Assembly: GCA_027604005.1 (NCBI GenBank)
Contig: JADGJT010000051.1
Location: 22,909 to 86,908 of the forward strand
Source of the DNA: Dinochytrium kinnereticum
Lineage: Eukaryota; Chytridiomycota; Chytridiomycetes; Chytridiales; Chytridiaceae
DNA: 64,000 nucleotides
Reading direction: 5' to 3'
The notes under the pieces were generated by a model. It worked only from the letters and a program-made list of their open reading frames with translations, made no database searches and had not been told where the DNA came from. Positions 35,357-47,082 of this stretch are shown piece after piece. Position numbers and translations under genes: made by a program. Positions within the stretch are counted from its first letter, which is position 1; each line of letters begins with the position of its first letter.

Positions 35357-37746
35357 TTCCGGCTGATACCAACTCTGTCTTAACGGGCTCAGGTGCGCAT
35401 CAAATTCTGGATTTGTGTTGGGTGGGGATTCCACTTAGGGATTTTGAATTTCAATACCCAAATGAATCTTTAACATACGACGGCTTTATTTGTTTCATTC
35501 GACTTGTCTTTTTGTATTCGTTGAACATTCGATTTATTCTTCTTGAGCTAACAGTTGGCTGGATGATTTTGCCGTTCACAGGTGAACCAGAGGCCACATC
35601 GCAGAACTCAGATAATCCGGCAACTAAAGAGGGAGAAACTGACGAATCCACAGAAAAGCCTTTAAAATCACCCGAATCGTCAATATCACCGTCGAGGAAG
35701 GACGCGCATGCCAGCAATGGTGAATCCGATAAGCCTTCTTTGAAAGTGGAAACCGATGGAGCCAAACCCTCAACGGCTCTAGAATCCTCCGCAACATCCA
35801 AATCAACCACCGCAAATACCACTCCTTCTTCAACTCTTCCTAATGTTCCTGCTATTCCGACGGCTTTTACTTCACTTACGGCTGAGCAGAAGGAGAAGCT
35901 GGCGAACGCGAAAGCTTACGCTAGAGAACAAACCACGATTGTATGCTCTACTTTATTTTGTTACCCTTCATTCCTCTTCTATTACGTTTTCTGATTTCGC
36001 GAGACTAAATTTACTCACTCTTTCCCCCAAAAGCTTTTGGCTGCCTTCAAGCAACTTAACCCTTCCATGCCTAATCCCATTAATCCCCTACTCATGATGA
36101 ACACCTCTGCTGCCGAGGCTAGAACTCTCGCAACAATGTCGCGTATATATGTCGGATCTATAAGCTTTGATCTTAATGATGTGCATATAAAGGAGGTGTT
36201 TTCTCAGTTTGGCAGTGTGAAGACTGTCACAATGTCACTTGATCCAACCACTCAAAAGCATAAAGGCTTTTGCTTTGTCGAGTTTGATTGTCCTGAAGCC
36301 GCTGATATTGCCTTATTCACGATGAACGGGAGCGATCTTGGTGGGAGGTGAGTTTGGGATATTTTTATACACACTGAATGTTTATGCTCGTAGGAATCTG
36401 AAAGTGGGGCGGCCACATAATTATAATCCTACGATTGGGCAGTCTCTTAGCCCAGCTCCCGAGAACCGAGTTTTTGTAGCAAATGTAAATGAGGCTGTCA
36501 CTGAGGAGATGGTTCAATCTATTTTTGAATCGTTTGGCGAAGTTAAAGCTTGCGCTCTTCTGGTAACTCCTTTGTTGCTTTTGTTTCGTTATTATAGGAG
36601 TTTTTTACTCACGTAATTCCAGCCCGATGCTATTACAAGAAAGCATAAAGGTTGTGGGTGAGTCTTTGAATTATGTAGTGCCCATTTGTACTAAATAGAT
36701 ATTAAGTTACATTGACTTCGTCGATGACGCGTCTGCAGCGTCTGCTGTCACTGCCATACAGAGTGGCGCTTTTGAACTTGGAGGTCTTCGGCTTAGGGCG
36801 ACAAAGGCTATAGTTGGTGGGCCTATACCGGAGGGCATGAAGGCGCTCGATAAGATCCCAATAATTGAGAATCCAATGAAGGTCATTCAAGGGGTTGCCT
36901 CTGCCGTTGGTCTACCTTCTACAACGCCTGCAATACCACTGGGTATGGCGAGACCAGTGCCGGGGATTTCGATGGGTATTTTAATATTTTAGAAAGCTTC
37001 TCCAGCCCTTTTTTTAAAAAGTAATGTTGATGCTTAACCATTGTATTTGGTATAATAATAGGGGTACCTAGTGGCATAAACAGTAAGATTGCGAGCGCCC
37101 TTCAATCGGCCGTCCAGAAAGTGCAGGCTGCTGTTATGGAAGAGAGCTCTAGCCTAGAGGACAACCTTTCGATCAGCGCGAGCCAACGGTACTCAATTAT
37201 GCAAAAGCTTTTGCGGAAGGATGAGAAGGTAGATTGCAGATTTCTGATTTTGTGGTGTTATCTAAAGGCATTTCCAACAATTTTCTCAATGGCGTATTCC
37301 ATATGTTATATTATGATATTCAATCATGATCATACCCTAATGCTTTCTTCTGTATTCAGGCCCCGTTAGAAAGCCCAGTTGTGAATCTAAAAAACATCGT
37401 GAAGGTCGACGAGATCGATCCCGATTTGAGCTCCGAGATTTCAGAAGAATGCTCCAAATATGGCCAAGTCGTCAAGGTTATTATTTGGGTGGATCCTGCT
37501 CAGAATAAGGGCCCCGATGGCGAGGTGAACATTTTCGTTCAGTTTGGGACGGTTGAAGGTGAGTTAGTGCTTCGTTCGATATTCCAAAATATTAACCTTG
37601 GAGTAATCGGTGGTATTTTTTAAGATGCGAATCGTGCTCGAACGGCGTTGAATGGTCGGTGGTTTGGGGGGCGAAAGGTTGAGGCATTGCCACATGATCT
37701 TGCTGCATTTAATACTTTGGCTGACAGTATGAGTGAAAGCAAATAA
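35329..37746 (+). CDS. PUF60: poly(U)-binding splicing factor PUF60
   Basis: PUF60 (Half pint) is a U2AF65-like splicing factor that binds pyrimidine tracts. Start ATG 35329 gives MPPMDSNDLVPADTNSVLTG (ATG 35338 is possible), followed by a disordered Ser/Thr/Glu-rich region. The helix KEKLANAKAYAREQTTI and MNTSAAEARTLATMSRIYVG lead into RRM1 (RNP2 RIYVGSISF, RNP1 KHKGFCFVEF). RRM2 has RVFVANVNE and a split RNP1 (KHKGCG/YIDF). An Ala/Pro-rich linker contains ISASQRYSIMQKLLR. The C-terminal U2AF-homology motif reads NLKNIVKVDEIDPDLSSEIS, EECSKYGQVVKVIIW, and GRWFGGRKVEAL, the family's RxF loop. The stop is TAA 37744-37746 after ADSMSESK. There are about ten exons. Confidence 0.93.
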
Positions 37747-38077
37747 AATAAATTGCGAATGTTTCATGGCAGTTCGTCCAAATCTGAAAGCGAAGAATTC
37801 TCCAGTGCTGATGAAGACCATTATAAATAATATGGCTCCAAAAAATATAATAGCTAGTTCCAATCCGACGTAATTCTCACAACAGGTAGAGTTACGTTCA
37901 AATTTATCTCAATATCTGATCGCAAGAGGCTGTGACAGGACTAATACAACTGGCTGATACTAGGTGAATGAGATCTGAATAGTAGATTATGGGGAAAAAC
38001 AGAGATTTATTCTAAGCAACAAGATTGGACTATCGCTCGGAGATAATGTCAAAGTATAATATATGGTTCGGAGAAGG
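37747..38077. other. convergent 3' region PUF60 / ARPC4
   Basis: About 330 A/T-rich bases lie between converging genes. Nothing beyond likely 3' untranslated sequence is seen. Confidence 0.5.
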
Positions 38078-39018
38078 TCAGCAGAATTCCTTAAGGTACT
38101 GTATCCACCAGCATTATCAGCGTTAGAAAGGAGGAGAAGTAAAGAAATTAACGAGAAAAGAAAAGGCACTGGGAAAGAGAAAAAAAGCGATGTGAGGCAT
38201 AATACATACAGATTCAGCAACGATACGTGCGCGCGCGTTAAGGCTTAGCTTCATCTCGCTTATTTCCTTGTCAACTTCCTCCATAAATTGGATGATGAAG
38301 TCGACCAGCTTATGCTTGTACATTTGCTCGGTGTGGAAGTTGGTGATCAAGAAGCTGATGTCATAGCCCTATTCAATCCATTAGTCACGAGATATAGAAC
38401 ATAAAGAAAAGGCTCTTTCACAGCAGGATAATAACCGTACCGCAATGGGCTTTCTCCGAAGAATGACAAAGTTTTCTGCTCTTTGCATCAAAAACCGTGT
38501 AAACTTGTGTGCCAAGATCCTCTCAATCTCGTCCGCTTGTTTGATTTTGATGCTAATGCGGACTGAGTTGATTGAACCTTCAATATAGATTTGCTCATTC
38601 TCGTTTCTGCTGATCACCACTGGTGTCAGTAGGGCATTGGGGGTTGACCTAAATGTCACAATGGTCAGCTTGACCATTCAAAAACCAGAGGCAATAGAGC
38701 AATGCGCGTGAATTACAGAGAAACCATCTTCAAGAAACATATGTACAAAAATACAGACCTAGCCTCAACTTCAGGCTTGTTGTGTCTCTCTACAACTTCC
38801 GACGAGAAGTTCTCCAAGCATAGGGCAGCTGTTAATGTGCTTCGAACGGCAGCGAGGTACGGCTTTAGGGTGTTCGACTAGACCAGGGGAAGAGGGGCGA
38901 GGAGACAGTTAGAAGACAAGTCCTACAATGCAGTCTAATGCGCTCGAGTAATCCATCGCGCGCGAGCCGTCGATGGGCATTGCCACAAGATGGGTCGGGT
39001 ATCAACGGCTCTCACCAT
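38078..39018 (-). CDS. ARPC4: Arp2/3 complex subunit 4 (p20)
   Basis: ARPC4 is the structural core subunit of the Arp2/3 actin-nucleating complex. Exons on the minus strand: [39 protein letters not shown] (about 38879-38763), [40 protein letters not shown] then [14 protein letters not shown] (about 38650-38443), [53 protein letters not shown] (about 38370-38211), and a last exon YLKEFC with TGA at 38078-38080. Identity to animal ARPC4 is very high throughout. The initiator is best placed in an exon consisting only of ATG (39016-39018), followed directly by a GTGAGA donor, giving M-SNTLKPYL and matching the family start. The start codon lies 54 bp from the divergent DBF4 start. Confidence 0.95.
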
Positions 39019-39072
39019 CGCCTCTCAGTCTCTTTGCGTTACACGATATTTTGCGAGGGCGGAATTTCGAGG
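39019..39072. promoter_or_regulatory. compact divergent promoter, ARPC4 / DBF4
   Basis: Fifty-four bases lie between the inferred start codons of two divergent genes. A pair of short CTC-rich and GCGAGGGCGG patches is visible. Regulatory function is inferred from geometry. Confidence 0.35.
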
Positions 39073-41983
39073 ATGAAGGCCATCCAGGGCAAGACCCAAA
39101 GCCGGACAAGCCTTGGTGCCCCTGCAGCCGCCGCGACGGGGAGAGTTGGGACCTCCAGGGTGGTAAGCTTTGCTGATTGCTTTCTCCATCATCCTGTTTG
39201 GATGCTGAATGTTGGATATTAGGCTTACGCTGCCCCTGGCATCGTCAAGAATCGAGCAGCGTTGCACATGCAAGGGCTCCAGCAAAGGCCACTGCAACGC
39301 GATACATTAGGGCAGTCTACAAAACGTCCGGTCCTGAAAGAGCAGCAGCTTAACACGCCTCCATCAACTAAGCCATCCAAATCTTTCTGGCAGCATGTGG
39401 ATGAGTATCCCCTATTTTTCCATGTCTCCGTCACAGATTCGAAGAGGCTTAAGGCCAAGGCTTTGGAGCTCGGGATAGTGAGCGTCGCACATTTTAAAAC
39501 AATTTAACTGTTGTCAGAAAGTTGCAGTGTTCAGGGTTTCAAAGATTACCATAGTTGTGTCCGACAGCTTCTTCAAAAGCAAAAAACCTGACGTAAGATT
39601 CAAGTCCCCGAGATTCAGCCTAAACCTTTTCCCCAGGATGTGCTTCTTAGAGATGATGCCCATCTGAGGAAACTGAAAATAATAACCGTCCAAGGTATAC
39701 TCGTTAGCATCAATATGCCGACTAATATTTTTAGAATTGGAAGAGAAAATTGCGAGCTTGACGAAAGAGCCGACAAAGAAAACTCTTTCTCTTCAAGAAA
39801 GAGTTAGACAAGAGCAGAAATGCGGTATTCCTGCCAGCCACAAGGGTGGCGATACTGCTCGAAACGACTTTGTGGCATTGGATAAAGGGCCATATCTTCT
39901 CGTCGAGGACGTTAGCGGGCAATATAAACCCCTCGTTTTAGTAGATTTCGTGAGAGACAAAGTCAAGTGGGATCCTCCTCTTCTCTTTCTGAATACTAGG
40001 ATTGGACGAAGTCCCTTTCTGGAGCCGTCATCAGATGATCCAGCTCGTGGCATGGTTGGCAAGGAGAATATCTCGATGAGCAGGAGTAGAAGAGGTCCTC
40101 AATCCTCTTATAATCCATCCTTAGCGATCGCGGCTTTTGCTGCATCCGGTGCAATAAGCTCGATAAAACCTAGCCTTCGTCGCCCTAAGGCGGATGCACC
40201 AGCACTTGCACAACTTCACCGTAGGCTTCATAACAAATATGCCGGGAATTCGAAAGGTGCATTGGATCATTCGCAGAAGCAAACGCAAAGATCGATTCTT
40301 AAGCGAAAGAGAGAGGATGAGGAATATTTTCCGGCAAAGGCACCGCGACCTACTCCAAAGCAAGGTTTCTGTGAGAATTGCGACGAAAACTACGAGTGCT
40401 ATGATGAGGTTTTTTTTTTTACCAGCAGATTTCTCATTCTTAAACATCTTAGCATATAAGGTCGGAGAAGCATAAGCGATGGGAGAGGGATAGTAATAAT
40501 TTCGCTGGCATTGACAGCTTAATCGCAAAAATAAGACGTGTACCGCGAGTGCAACGCGATATGCAATCAGCCAAGCTTACTAGCGATGAGGCCCTCACTA
40601 GTCCCGAACGAAATAAGAACTTAAGCATGCGAAGTTACGACACTACCCCGAAGAATACCCACCTTACAAGCTTGCTGTGGCGAGGAAATAAGCTAAACCC
40701 TGTCCCCAGCAATGATATTGTACATAGTCGCCATTATAGGAAGGGCGAACTGCAAATTAAGGCGAAGCCTTGTGACGAGGCCGTACCCCAAACTCCACTA
40801 TTATTGCAAACTCCCAAGAGATATCATTCACGACCTTCAACAACCTCGCCTATTTCAAAGAAACGGCATTCGCAATCGACAATCGAATATCAGTTGCGTA
40901 GTCTCCAGGGGTCTCGATGTAGTGATCGCAATGCTCGCCTTAATAACTATCTCGGACTCACACATAGAGCCGTAAAGGCTTTCGATGCGACAACTTCGGT
41001 TGACCGACAAGCTTTTGCAAGGTCACAAGTAAACGGTGGAGCCGTTGGCCTGGAGAGACCTGACCCTAAAGCTTTTCTTCTTTCTGCGATGAAGAATGAC
41101 CACGGTGCCAACTCTTTGAGGTGTTATGGGGCCGAAAAAGGAGGGCTAACTGAGAAAGAAGAAGTTACTGCAATGGAGGCTTCTGAGAAGCTGGTTGATG
41201 ATTCACCTGCAGTGTCCTCTGCCTCGACAATTCTGAACGGAAGTGAGGGTAGGACCGATAGGATCAATGACTTCACCGAGGCCACAGAACCAATTATTCA
41301 GATTGAGGAGGTTGTTGACGAAAAGACAGTAGAAGTGGAGGAAAAGGACGAAGACGGCGCAGAAATCTACTCTGGAGGCGGCTACTACCTTATAACGTCT
41401 GATAAACCGCAGTTACCGTCTGTGGATAATCTATCCTCGATTCGTATGGTTACCCCGAAGAAAGCTGTGGGGTCTCCTATTGCAGTGCCGACGTCTAGGA
41501 ACACACGAGCCTCATTGAAAGTTGACAATATTAAGCTTTCCCACCGAGAACCGATCGACCTTTTCGACCGGACTGCTACCGTGAGCTCCGAACATTTCCT
41601 CATGGATGCTGGTTATTATTCGGTAGCATCCACTTGTTTTAGTGAGGATACTTGCGGTGCAAATGAAAGGCGGGAGAAAAGGCTGGAAGATGTGATCGGA
41701 CACGACGCTGATTTACTTCGCCCTTCAGATTTATCGATTCTGACGGATTTCTGGAACAATATTGATGATAAATGCAGTAAGGGCTTTTCTCTCTGTGTAC
41801 TTAATACAAGTCCGGCGTATTCATTTGCCTTTTTTTCTTCCAGGTGGCCGAAAGGATATATTGTTAAAGGAAATTGAAGGAGATGAAAATTACTCTAAAT
41901 GCCTCTTTCTTCAGATAAACTTTGAGGATAGAACCTACTTGAAAAAGGCGAAGCGGTTCACGAGGAAGGGTCGAAAGGTGTAA
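39073..41983 (+). CDS. DBF4: Cdc7-kinase regulatory subunit Dbf4
   Basis: Dbf4 activates Cdc7 kinase to phosphorylate MCM helicase and fire replication origins. Exon 1 (39073-about 39162) reads MKAIQGKTQSRTSLGAPAAA, followed by a GTAAGC donor. A BRCT-like region (about 39390-39700) has KSFWQHVDEYPLFFHVSVTD and VLLRDDAHLRKLKIITVQ. Motif M follows: KGPYLLVEDVSGQYKPLVLV DF (about 39885-39945). Motif C is a CCHH zinc finger: GFCENCDENYECYDE, then across an intron HIRSEKHKRWER (about 40367-40485). The long tail is Ser/Thr/Glu-rich and ends with LLKEIEGDENYSKCLFLQIN and KRFTRKGRKV. Six or more exons give about 880 residues. The zinc finger is split by an intron between its cysteines and histidines, and both halves are intact. 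Confidence 0.9.
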
Positions 41984-42113
41984 ATATGATATATTGATGA
42001 ATAAATTAGAATCCGTTTTTATATACTTCTGATTAAAATCCTTTCTTGTCTTTATTTTTGGGCAAAAGAAACCGTAATGCCTCTGCCTCTTTCGAAAGTC
42101 GCCTTCGCGGGTA

Positions 42114-42531
42114 ATGGATGAAAAATCATCACTAATGACTGATAAGCAAATCCAGGTGTTGCGATTCTAATTTCCGTTTATGGGGATATGCTGAATATTC
42201 TGTTGGAAAACAGCAGGTTCCTTTCCAGCCAGGAAGCTATTGCTCTAACTCTCCTAGAACAACACCCTTTTATTTCTTCTTTGGAAGTCTGGTCGCTTTT
42301 ACTGCCGTCTTCCTTTACATATCGGTATATCTGCCATTCGTGAAGCGCCAAAATGTCAACCTGAACAATTGGGAGCGCGAAGCAAAAGCACCCGTTCAGA
42401 TAGCCACCGCATCCCTTTTCACGATCCTTATATCCTCTATCGTACTCTACTGGCCCGCCTTCGGATTTCTCAGCATTCCCGCTGTTCTCCTTATTCTTTC
42501 CGGGCTCGTTTCTTTTCTTTCCTTGTTTTGA
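42114..42531 (+). CDS. small multi-pass membrane protein, TMEM128-like
   Basis: The gene has two exons. Exon 1 (42114-42155) encodes MDEKSSLMTDKQIQ. A 58-nt intron with a CTAAT branch site ends AAACAG. Exon 2 opens QVPFQPGSYCSNSPRTTPFY and contains three hydrophobic helices: FFFGSLVAFTAVFLYISVYL, then after the polar loop KRQNVNLNNWEREAKAPV, TASLFTILISSIVLYWPAFG and FLSIPAVLLILSGLVSFLSL. The NW-E loop, followed by a helix ending WPAFGFL, resembles TMEM128-type endomembrane proteins (WPVWGFL in that family). That family call is from recalled pattern. TGA 42529-42531 overlaps the ATG of SHE9 by one base (TGATG). A one-exon reading finds only the second half, so this gene is easy to miss. Confidence 0.62.
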
Positions 42532-43677
42532 TGTATCATTTTGAAAAAAGTTGCATGTTTCAACGATCATTCTATGGGCTGAGGTTGCCAAGATGGCTTC
42601 CGAAACCTACACATAAATATACATGCTGCATACGACAGAACTCCACACTCGCCGTGACGATTCAGAAATTGACAGATGTTTGGATACCGCAAACCAGTGA
42701 ACTTATCAATCGGGTTACGGGGTACAGTGACATTGAAGAGAGAAAGAAAGTTGTGAGAGATAAAGATCTGGAACTGGCGACGAAACGCAAAGTGCTGGAG
42801 CAGTCTAAACGGACTTACGAGTCCAGCATAGACGATCGGAGAAAATGTCAAAAGGAGATAAACTCGTTACTTCAGGTATGTCCAAGAATATTTTTGGAAG
42901 ATGAACTTGACACCATCAACGTAGCGGAAAGATGCTTGGATAGGTTTTTTTGTCAGAGTGGAGATTTTGAAAGCTTATGGATTTATCAGACACGGATGTG
43001 ATTAGATTCACAGAGCTTTATCGAAAAGATATGGCTTTGGAGCAGACTGAGAATCAAGCCAAACAGGCTTATAAAACTGCCAGCGAGGATTTTGAAATGT
43101 GTCATATCGACTTTCTTAAGTAATCTTTACAATCACCGCCATATGTTGTATTTAAACTCCTCATCAGTCAGATTCGGGAGCGATACATTGATGAGCAGTT
43201 ATTTTCGGATAAAATTCGAAAGGCATCTACATGGTGGACCATGTAAGTGAAAGCTCTTTATTGTAAAAGTTTATATTATCCACATCTCGTCCTTGTCTAG
43301 CCTTTTATCTGTGTTTCTCTTCTAAATCTGTTCTCCTTAACAGGGGATTGATAACTTTGCATCTTTTCATATTTGTTGCTATCAACCTTCGAGAGCCTGG
43401 AAAAACACGAAGATCGCATATGGAGATACAAAATCTCATCAAGGCCACAGTCGAGGCGGAGCACCAGAAGCTGGCCTCAAGCTTATCAAGTATTGTATCA
43501 TCATCTCCCGTGAATGCCAGTTCATCCAAGGATGAGCATGAGGATGCAGCATTTTCGATAAAGAAGGATGAAGAAAGGATGGCAGATGCGGTATGGCCGC
43601 CTGAGACCATTTTCGGGTCTGGCGTCCTGGTGGGACTGGGGGCAGCAGCTGCAATCGCATCATTAATGGCAAAATAA
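42531..43677 (+). CDS. SHE9: mitochondrial inner-membrane protein She9/Mdm33
   Basis: She9/Mdm33 is a coiled-coil inner-membrane protein that shapes mitochondrial membranes, with parts facing the matrix. The N-terminus MFQRSFYGLRLPRWLPKPTH (ATG 42555) looks like a mitochondrial presequence. ATG 42531 is eight codons upstream in frame and would overlap the previous stop. The conserved segment includes LINRVTGYSDIEERKKVVRD, coiled coil to QKEINSLLQ, then DVIRFTELYRKDMALEQTEN, IRERYIDEQLFSDKIRKAST then WWTM (family: EEQIWSDKIRRASTW), and a first membrane helix GLITLHLFIFVAINL with REPGKTRRS after it. A second hydrophobic helix sits at the C-terminus (GVLVGLGAAAAIASLMAK). Four exons give about 330 residues. 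Confidence 0.88.
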
Positions 43678-43710
43678 ACACCGCAATTATCTGACAAGTC
43701 CACTCCATAA

Positions 43711-46351
43711 ATGTTTGTTGTTGAAAAGAATGAGTGGCAAGCACATGTGGCTACACCCCTCCGACCGCATGCCATTTTGATCCACGACGGCATCATTTTA
43801 TTCCAGGATCCCGATTTCAGCCTTGTGATAAGTCGTCTTTGTGATCAGGAGCGACTAAGGCTGCATGCGCCAAGGCATAAAAACTCCCTAACGTCAGTGG
43901 CAAGCACAAACTCGCCAACAACGTTCTCAAAGGTGGTATCCGCTTCGAAAGATTGCTTAATAGTATGGTCTATCAGCACTGAATGCACTCCCATGAAGGG
44001 ATTTGGTGCGATTCTTTCGTTGGATTTGGAGAAAATTCCTATTCCACAGAGCATGGCATTCTCACCTGATTCTCGGGTGGTTGCAATGGGGTGTGATGAT
44101 TCCCTAATTGCTTTCAAATTTCTCGACAACAAACTGATAAAACTGGAGGGACATACGAATCGCATTAGTCTTTGTGGGTTTTTGGACGGATTCAGCGATA
44201 CCATTCTCATATCTGCCTCCGATGATCGCACATTTAAAGGTATTCAAAAAAGTGAGATATGAACTAAATTAATTAGTATGGAATATCACCAAAGGAGAGT
44301 GCTGCTTTGAGTCTTCTATCTTCTCAGCTTATCCAATCACTGCGTTTGGCATCGATAGCGAGGGAAAGCACTTTATTTTCGGGACAGACGACGGGAAGAT
44401 TCATTTCTTCCGATACAATATGTCAGAACAGAAAACCAACCATCAATGGTACTGCCGTCTTCTCCTGTCGATAGACTGCAAATCATTATGGAGGTCAAAA
44501 GTTAACACGAATGAAAGCTTGAATAAGGAAAAGACATTTGATGTTATTCGAACAAAATCTTTGCACAGAGTTCTATCAAATAATGAAGCGCATCACGATG
44601 TCAGCAAAGTCGAATCTAGTTACAGTGTGACTGGTATTCTCTCTTTGGGGCGCTTCATGGCTTCGGAGCCGGCTACGAATAGCGCTTTAGTCGTCGTTAC
44701 ATCCCCAAGAGGGCTTATGGTTATTAACAGTGCTACTTATGACTCGATTTACCAATTTGACACTCAAATAGAGTTGGGTGTCTCGGTTAATACGGCTTCC
44801 TTTTCTCCGATTCCGCGATACTCTGCTGTTGATATTCTTATTGGAGATATTTTCTCTGGGACTTTGTACATGCTTCATGTTGGAAATTTGGGGAGACCTT
44901 CATATTCTAATTCATACCAAAGCTGTACAGCTAAAGGCGCTTGGTCATCTCGTGTTCAAGATGACTGCCTAGATAAATTACGGGGTCTCGATCTAAGGCT
45001 AGACCCTGACCAAGATAAACCTTTAGTGAGCTTTAACCACTTAACGTCGAGTCAAATAGCAGTTTCGGCAGAGAAACAGCTCAGCAGGATGGTTGCAGAC
45101 TCAAATTTTGAAATACAGCCAACATTGATTACGAAGCCAATATCTCGGAAAACTACACATGTTAAGACTCCACAAAAGGCAAGTCAGGTTACGAATAAGC
45201 CTGTAACTTTCCATAAGACGGTTTCGTCTTCTGGTTATCTTCGCGGTACAGACGTCGGGGTGGCTCTAAAACGAAAAGACTCTTTAAAAGCACTAGTTTC
45301 CGATATGCCTAAATTATCTGACGAATGGAGAGCTAGAGAAGAGCATGGGGTAGCTGTGGTTTCATCTCAAAACGTGACGAAGCATGCGGCTCCTGCTTTG
45401 CATTGCAGCTTCAACTCTACCGGTCGTATTCTTGGTACTGCATCTTGTGACAAGACCATTAGATTGACCAAGATCTCGGTGAAGGAGCAAAGCGACAAAA
45501 TACTTGTTTTAAATAAGCATAGTGCAGGAGTGAAGCAAGTAGTCTGGGGAATCGGGGAAGATAAACTTTTGAGCTGTTCTCAGGACGGAGAAGCCTTACT
45601 ATGGACTTCAAAAAGTAGCGAACCGCTCTTGTCATTCCGGCCACCCACGTCAGCGAATGATAGGAAAATGGATACTGCTATAGCCGATATAAAGTTTTTT
45701 CGAAAAGATCAAAGAATAGCCGTTTTAATTGGAAAAGAACTCCAACTCCTTAGCTACAACATAGAAAAAGTTGGATTACGGGATATCAAGCCGGCGCTTA
45801 ATTATAATACGTTCAAGAAACGGGCCTCCCTGGGTTTCTCTCATTATCCCAACGCTATAGGAGTCGCCAATACGTTTTTCTCTCACATATCAATTATATG
45901 TAAAGGACAGAACATTCAAATAGTTGACATGGAAAAGTTTCAAGCAATTTTTGAAGTGGAAAAGGCTCATTCGAGGGCAATCCACACGGTCTCGCTCGCA
46001 GATTACCCCTTTGATTTATCTTGCAACGTGAGAAATTTATTTCTCACATCGTCGCCTGTGGATTGCTTGAGATGCTGGGACGTGCGATCACCAAGCTCGC
46101 CCGTTTTCCGGCTGGTGGAGCACGTGAATCGGTATGCAACAACGCATTCCTCGTTTTCCCCTTGCGGCAATTACATTGCAGTCGGATCTGAGGACAAGCA
46201 AGGGTACATCTATGACACTCGAAAGATGTCAACGGTGGCTAAGCTATCCAATGGCGTGATGGATGTAGTGACATCTGCACAGTTCCACCCCACCAAGCCC
46301 AAAGTCTCTGTCTCGTGCCAAGACGGCAAAGTTCTTCTCTTCAACCTGTGA
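43711..46351 (+). CDS. WDR27: WD40-repeat protein WDR27-like
   Basis: The start is ATG 43711 (MFVVEKNEWQAHVATPL), 33 bases after the SHE9 stop. One intron is inferred near 44238-44285, joining SASDDRTFK to VWNITKGECCFESS. WD-type blades include VVSASKDCLIVWSI, SMAFSPDSRVVAMGCDDSLI, FIFGTDDGKIHFFRYN, a Ser/Lys-rich insertion (about 45000-45370), LHCSFNSTGRILGTASCDKT, KLLSCSQDGEALLWTS, SSPVDCLRCWDVRSPSSPVF, SSFSPCGNYIAVGSEDKQGY and PTKPKVSVSCQDGKVLLFNL at the end. The C-terminal order HVNRY-SFSPCGNYIAVGSEDK-YIYD matches WDR27, a two-propeller protein present in many flagellated eukaryotes. Its function is poorly known. The protein is about 865 residues. Confidence 0.75.
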
Positions 46352-47082
46352 AAAACAATAAACCGCGTGTACTTATAATCTTTGTCCTGTCACAATCACT
46401 TTTACAATGACCTACGAGATGCATGGAGTGGGGTGAGTATATTGCCTCAGATCATATTGGGGATGCGATCAGTCTGCATCATAAGATCAAGGATTCATGT
46501 AATATTAAGGAGGATCGCATCTATGGAAGGTTACAAATAAGGGGACGCGTCGAATGTCCATGCCTTACTATGGTAAAGAATTCAAACCGACCGACCCAAG
46601 GGGACGGACGGACGGATGTCTTACGAACCGTCACCCAACATGCGTAGGGCTATGCGCCGTTTATGACAATTATCCCAGAATTAAAACACTGGCGCAAAAA
46701 GAGGCGGACTTTGGCGAGACTAAAAACACCAGCAGAAGCCATGAAGGACGAACAAATCTCTTTGCATCAGTCAGCTATATTGGCTGTGCGGGAAGGGACA
46801 GGCCCCTTCGTTCAATCTACTTAAAGGAATTTTCTTTCCTTTCAATTGTATCGTTCCCTTCCTTTTTTACTATCCCCCTCTTTCCACTCATCCTTTCTTT
46901 TCTACCAAGATCATTGACTGCTGTTGCTGTTGTTGCCACGAACCTGCTCTTGGACTGTTTTGAATGTTTCAAATGGGCAATAAATAAATGGTATGTATGT
47001 ACATGTGTAATTGATGAACATCATCATTTCAATGCCCGAAGACAATTTTGGAATTTGACAATTTTTGTTTTGTCAACATACG
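46352..47082. other. intergenic WDR27 / dynein heavy chain
   Basis: About 730 bp lie between genes on the same strand. It holds the WDR27 3' end and the dynein promoter, with a strongly pyrimidine-rich tract at about 46830-46910, as expected upstream of a fungal transcript. The open frame 46554-47108 shows no family match and is low-complexity. Confidence 0.45.
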
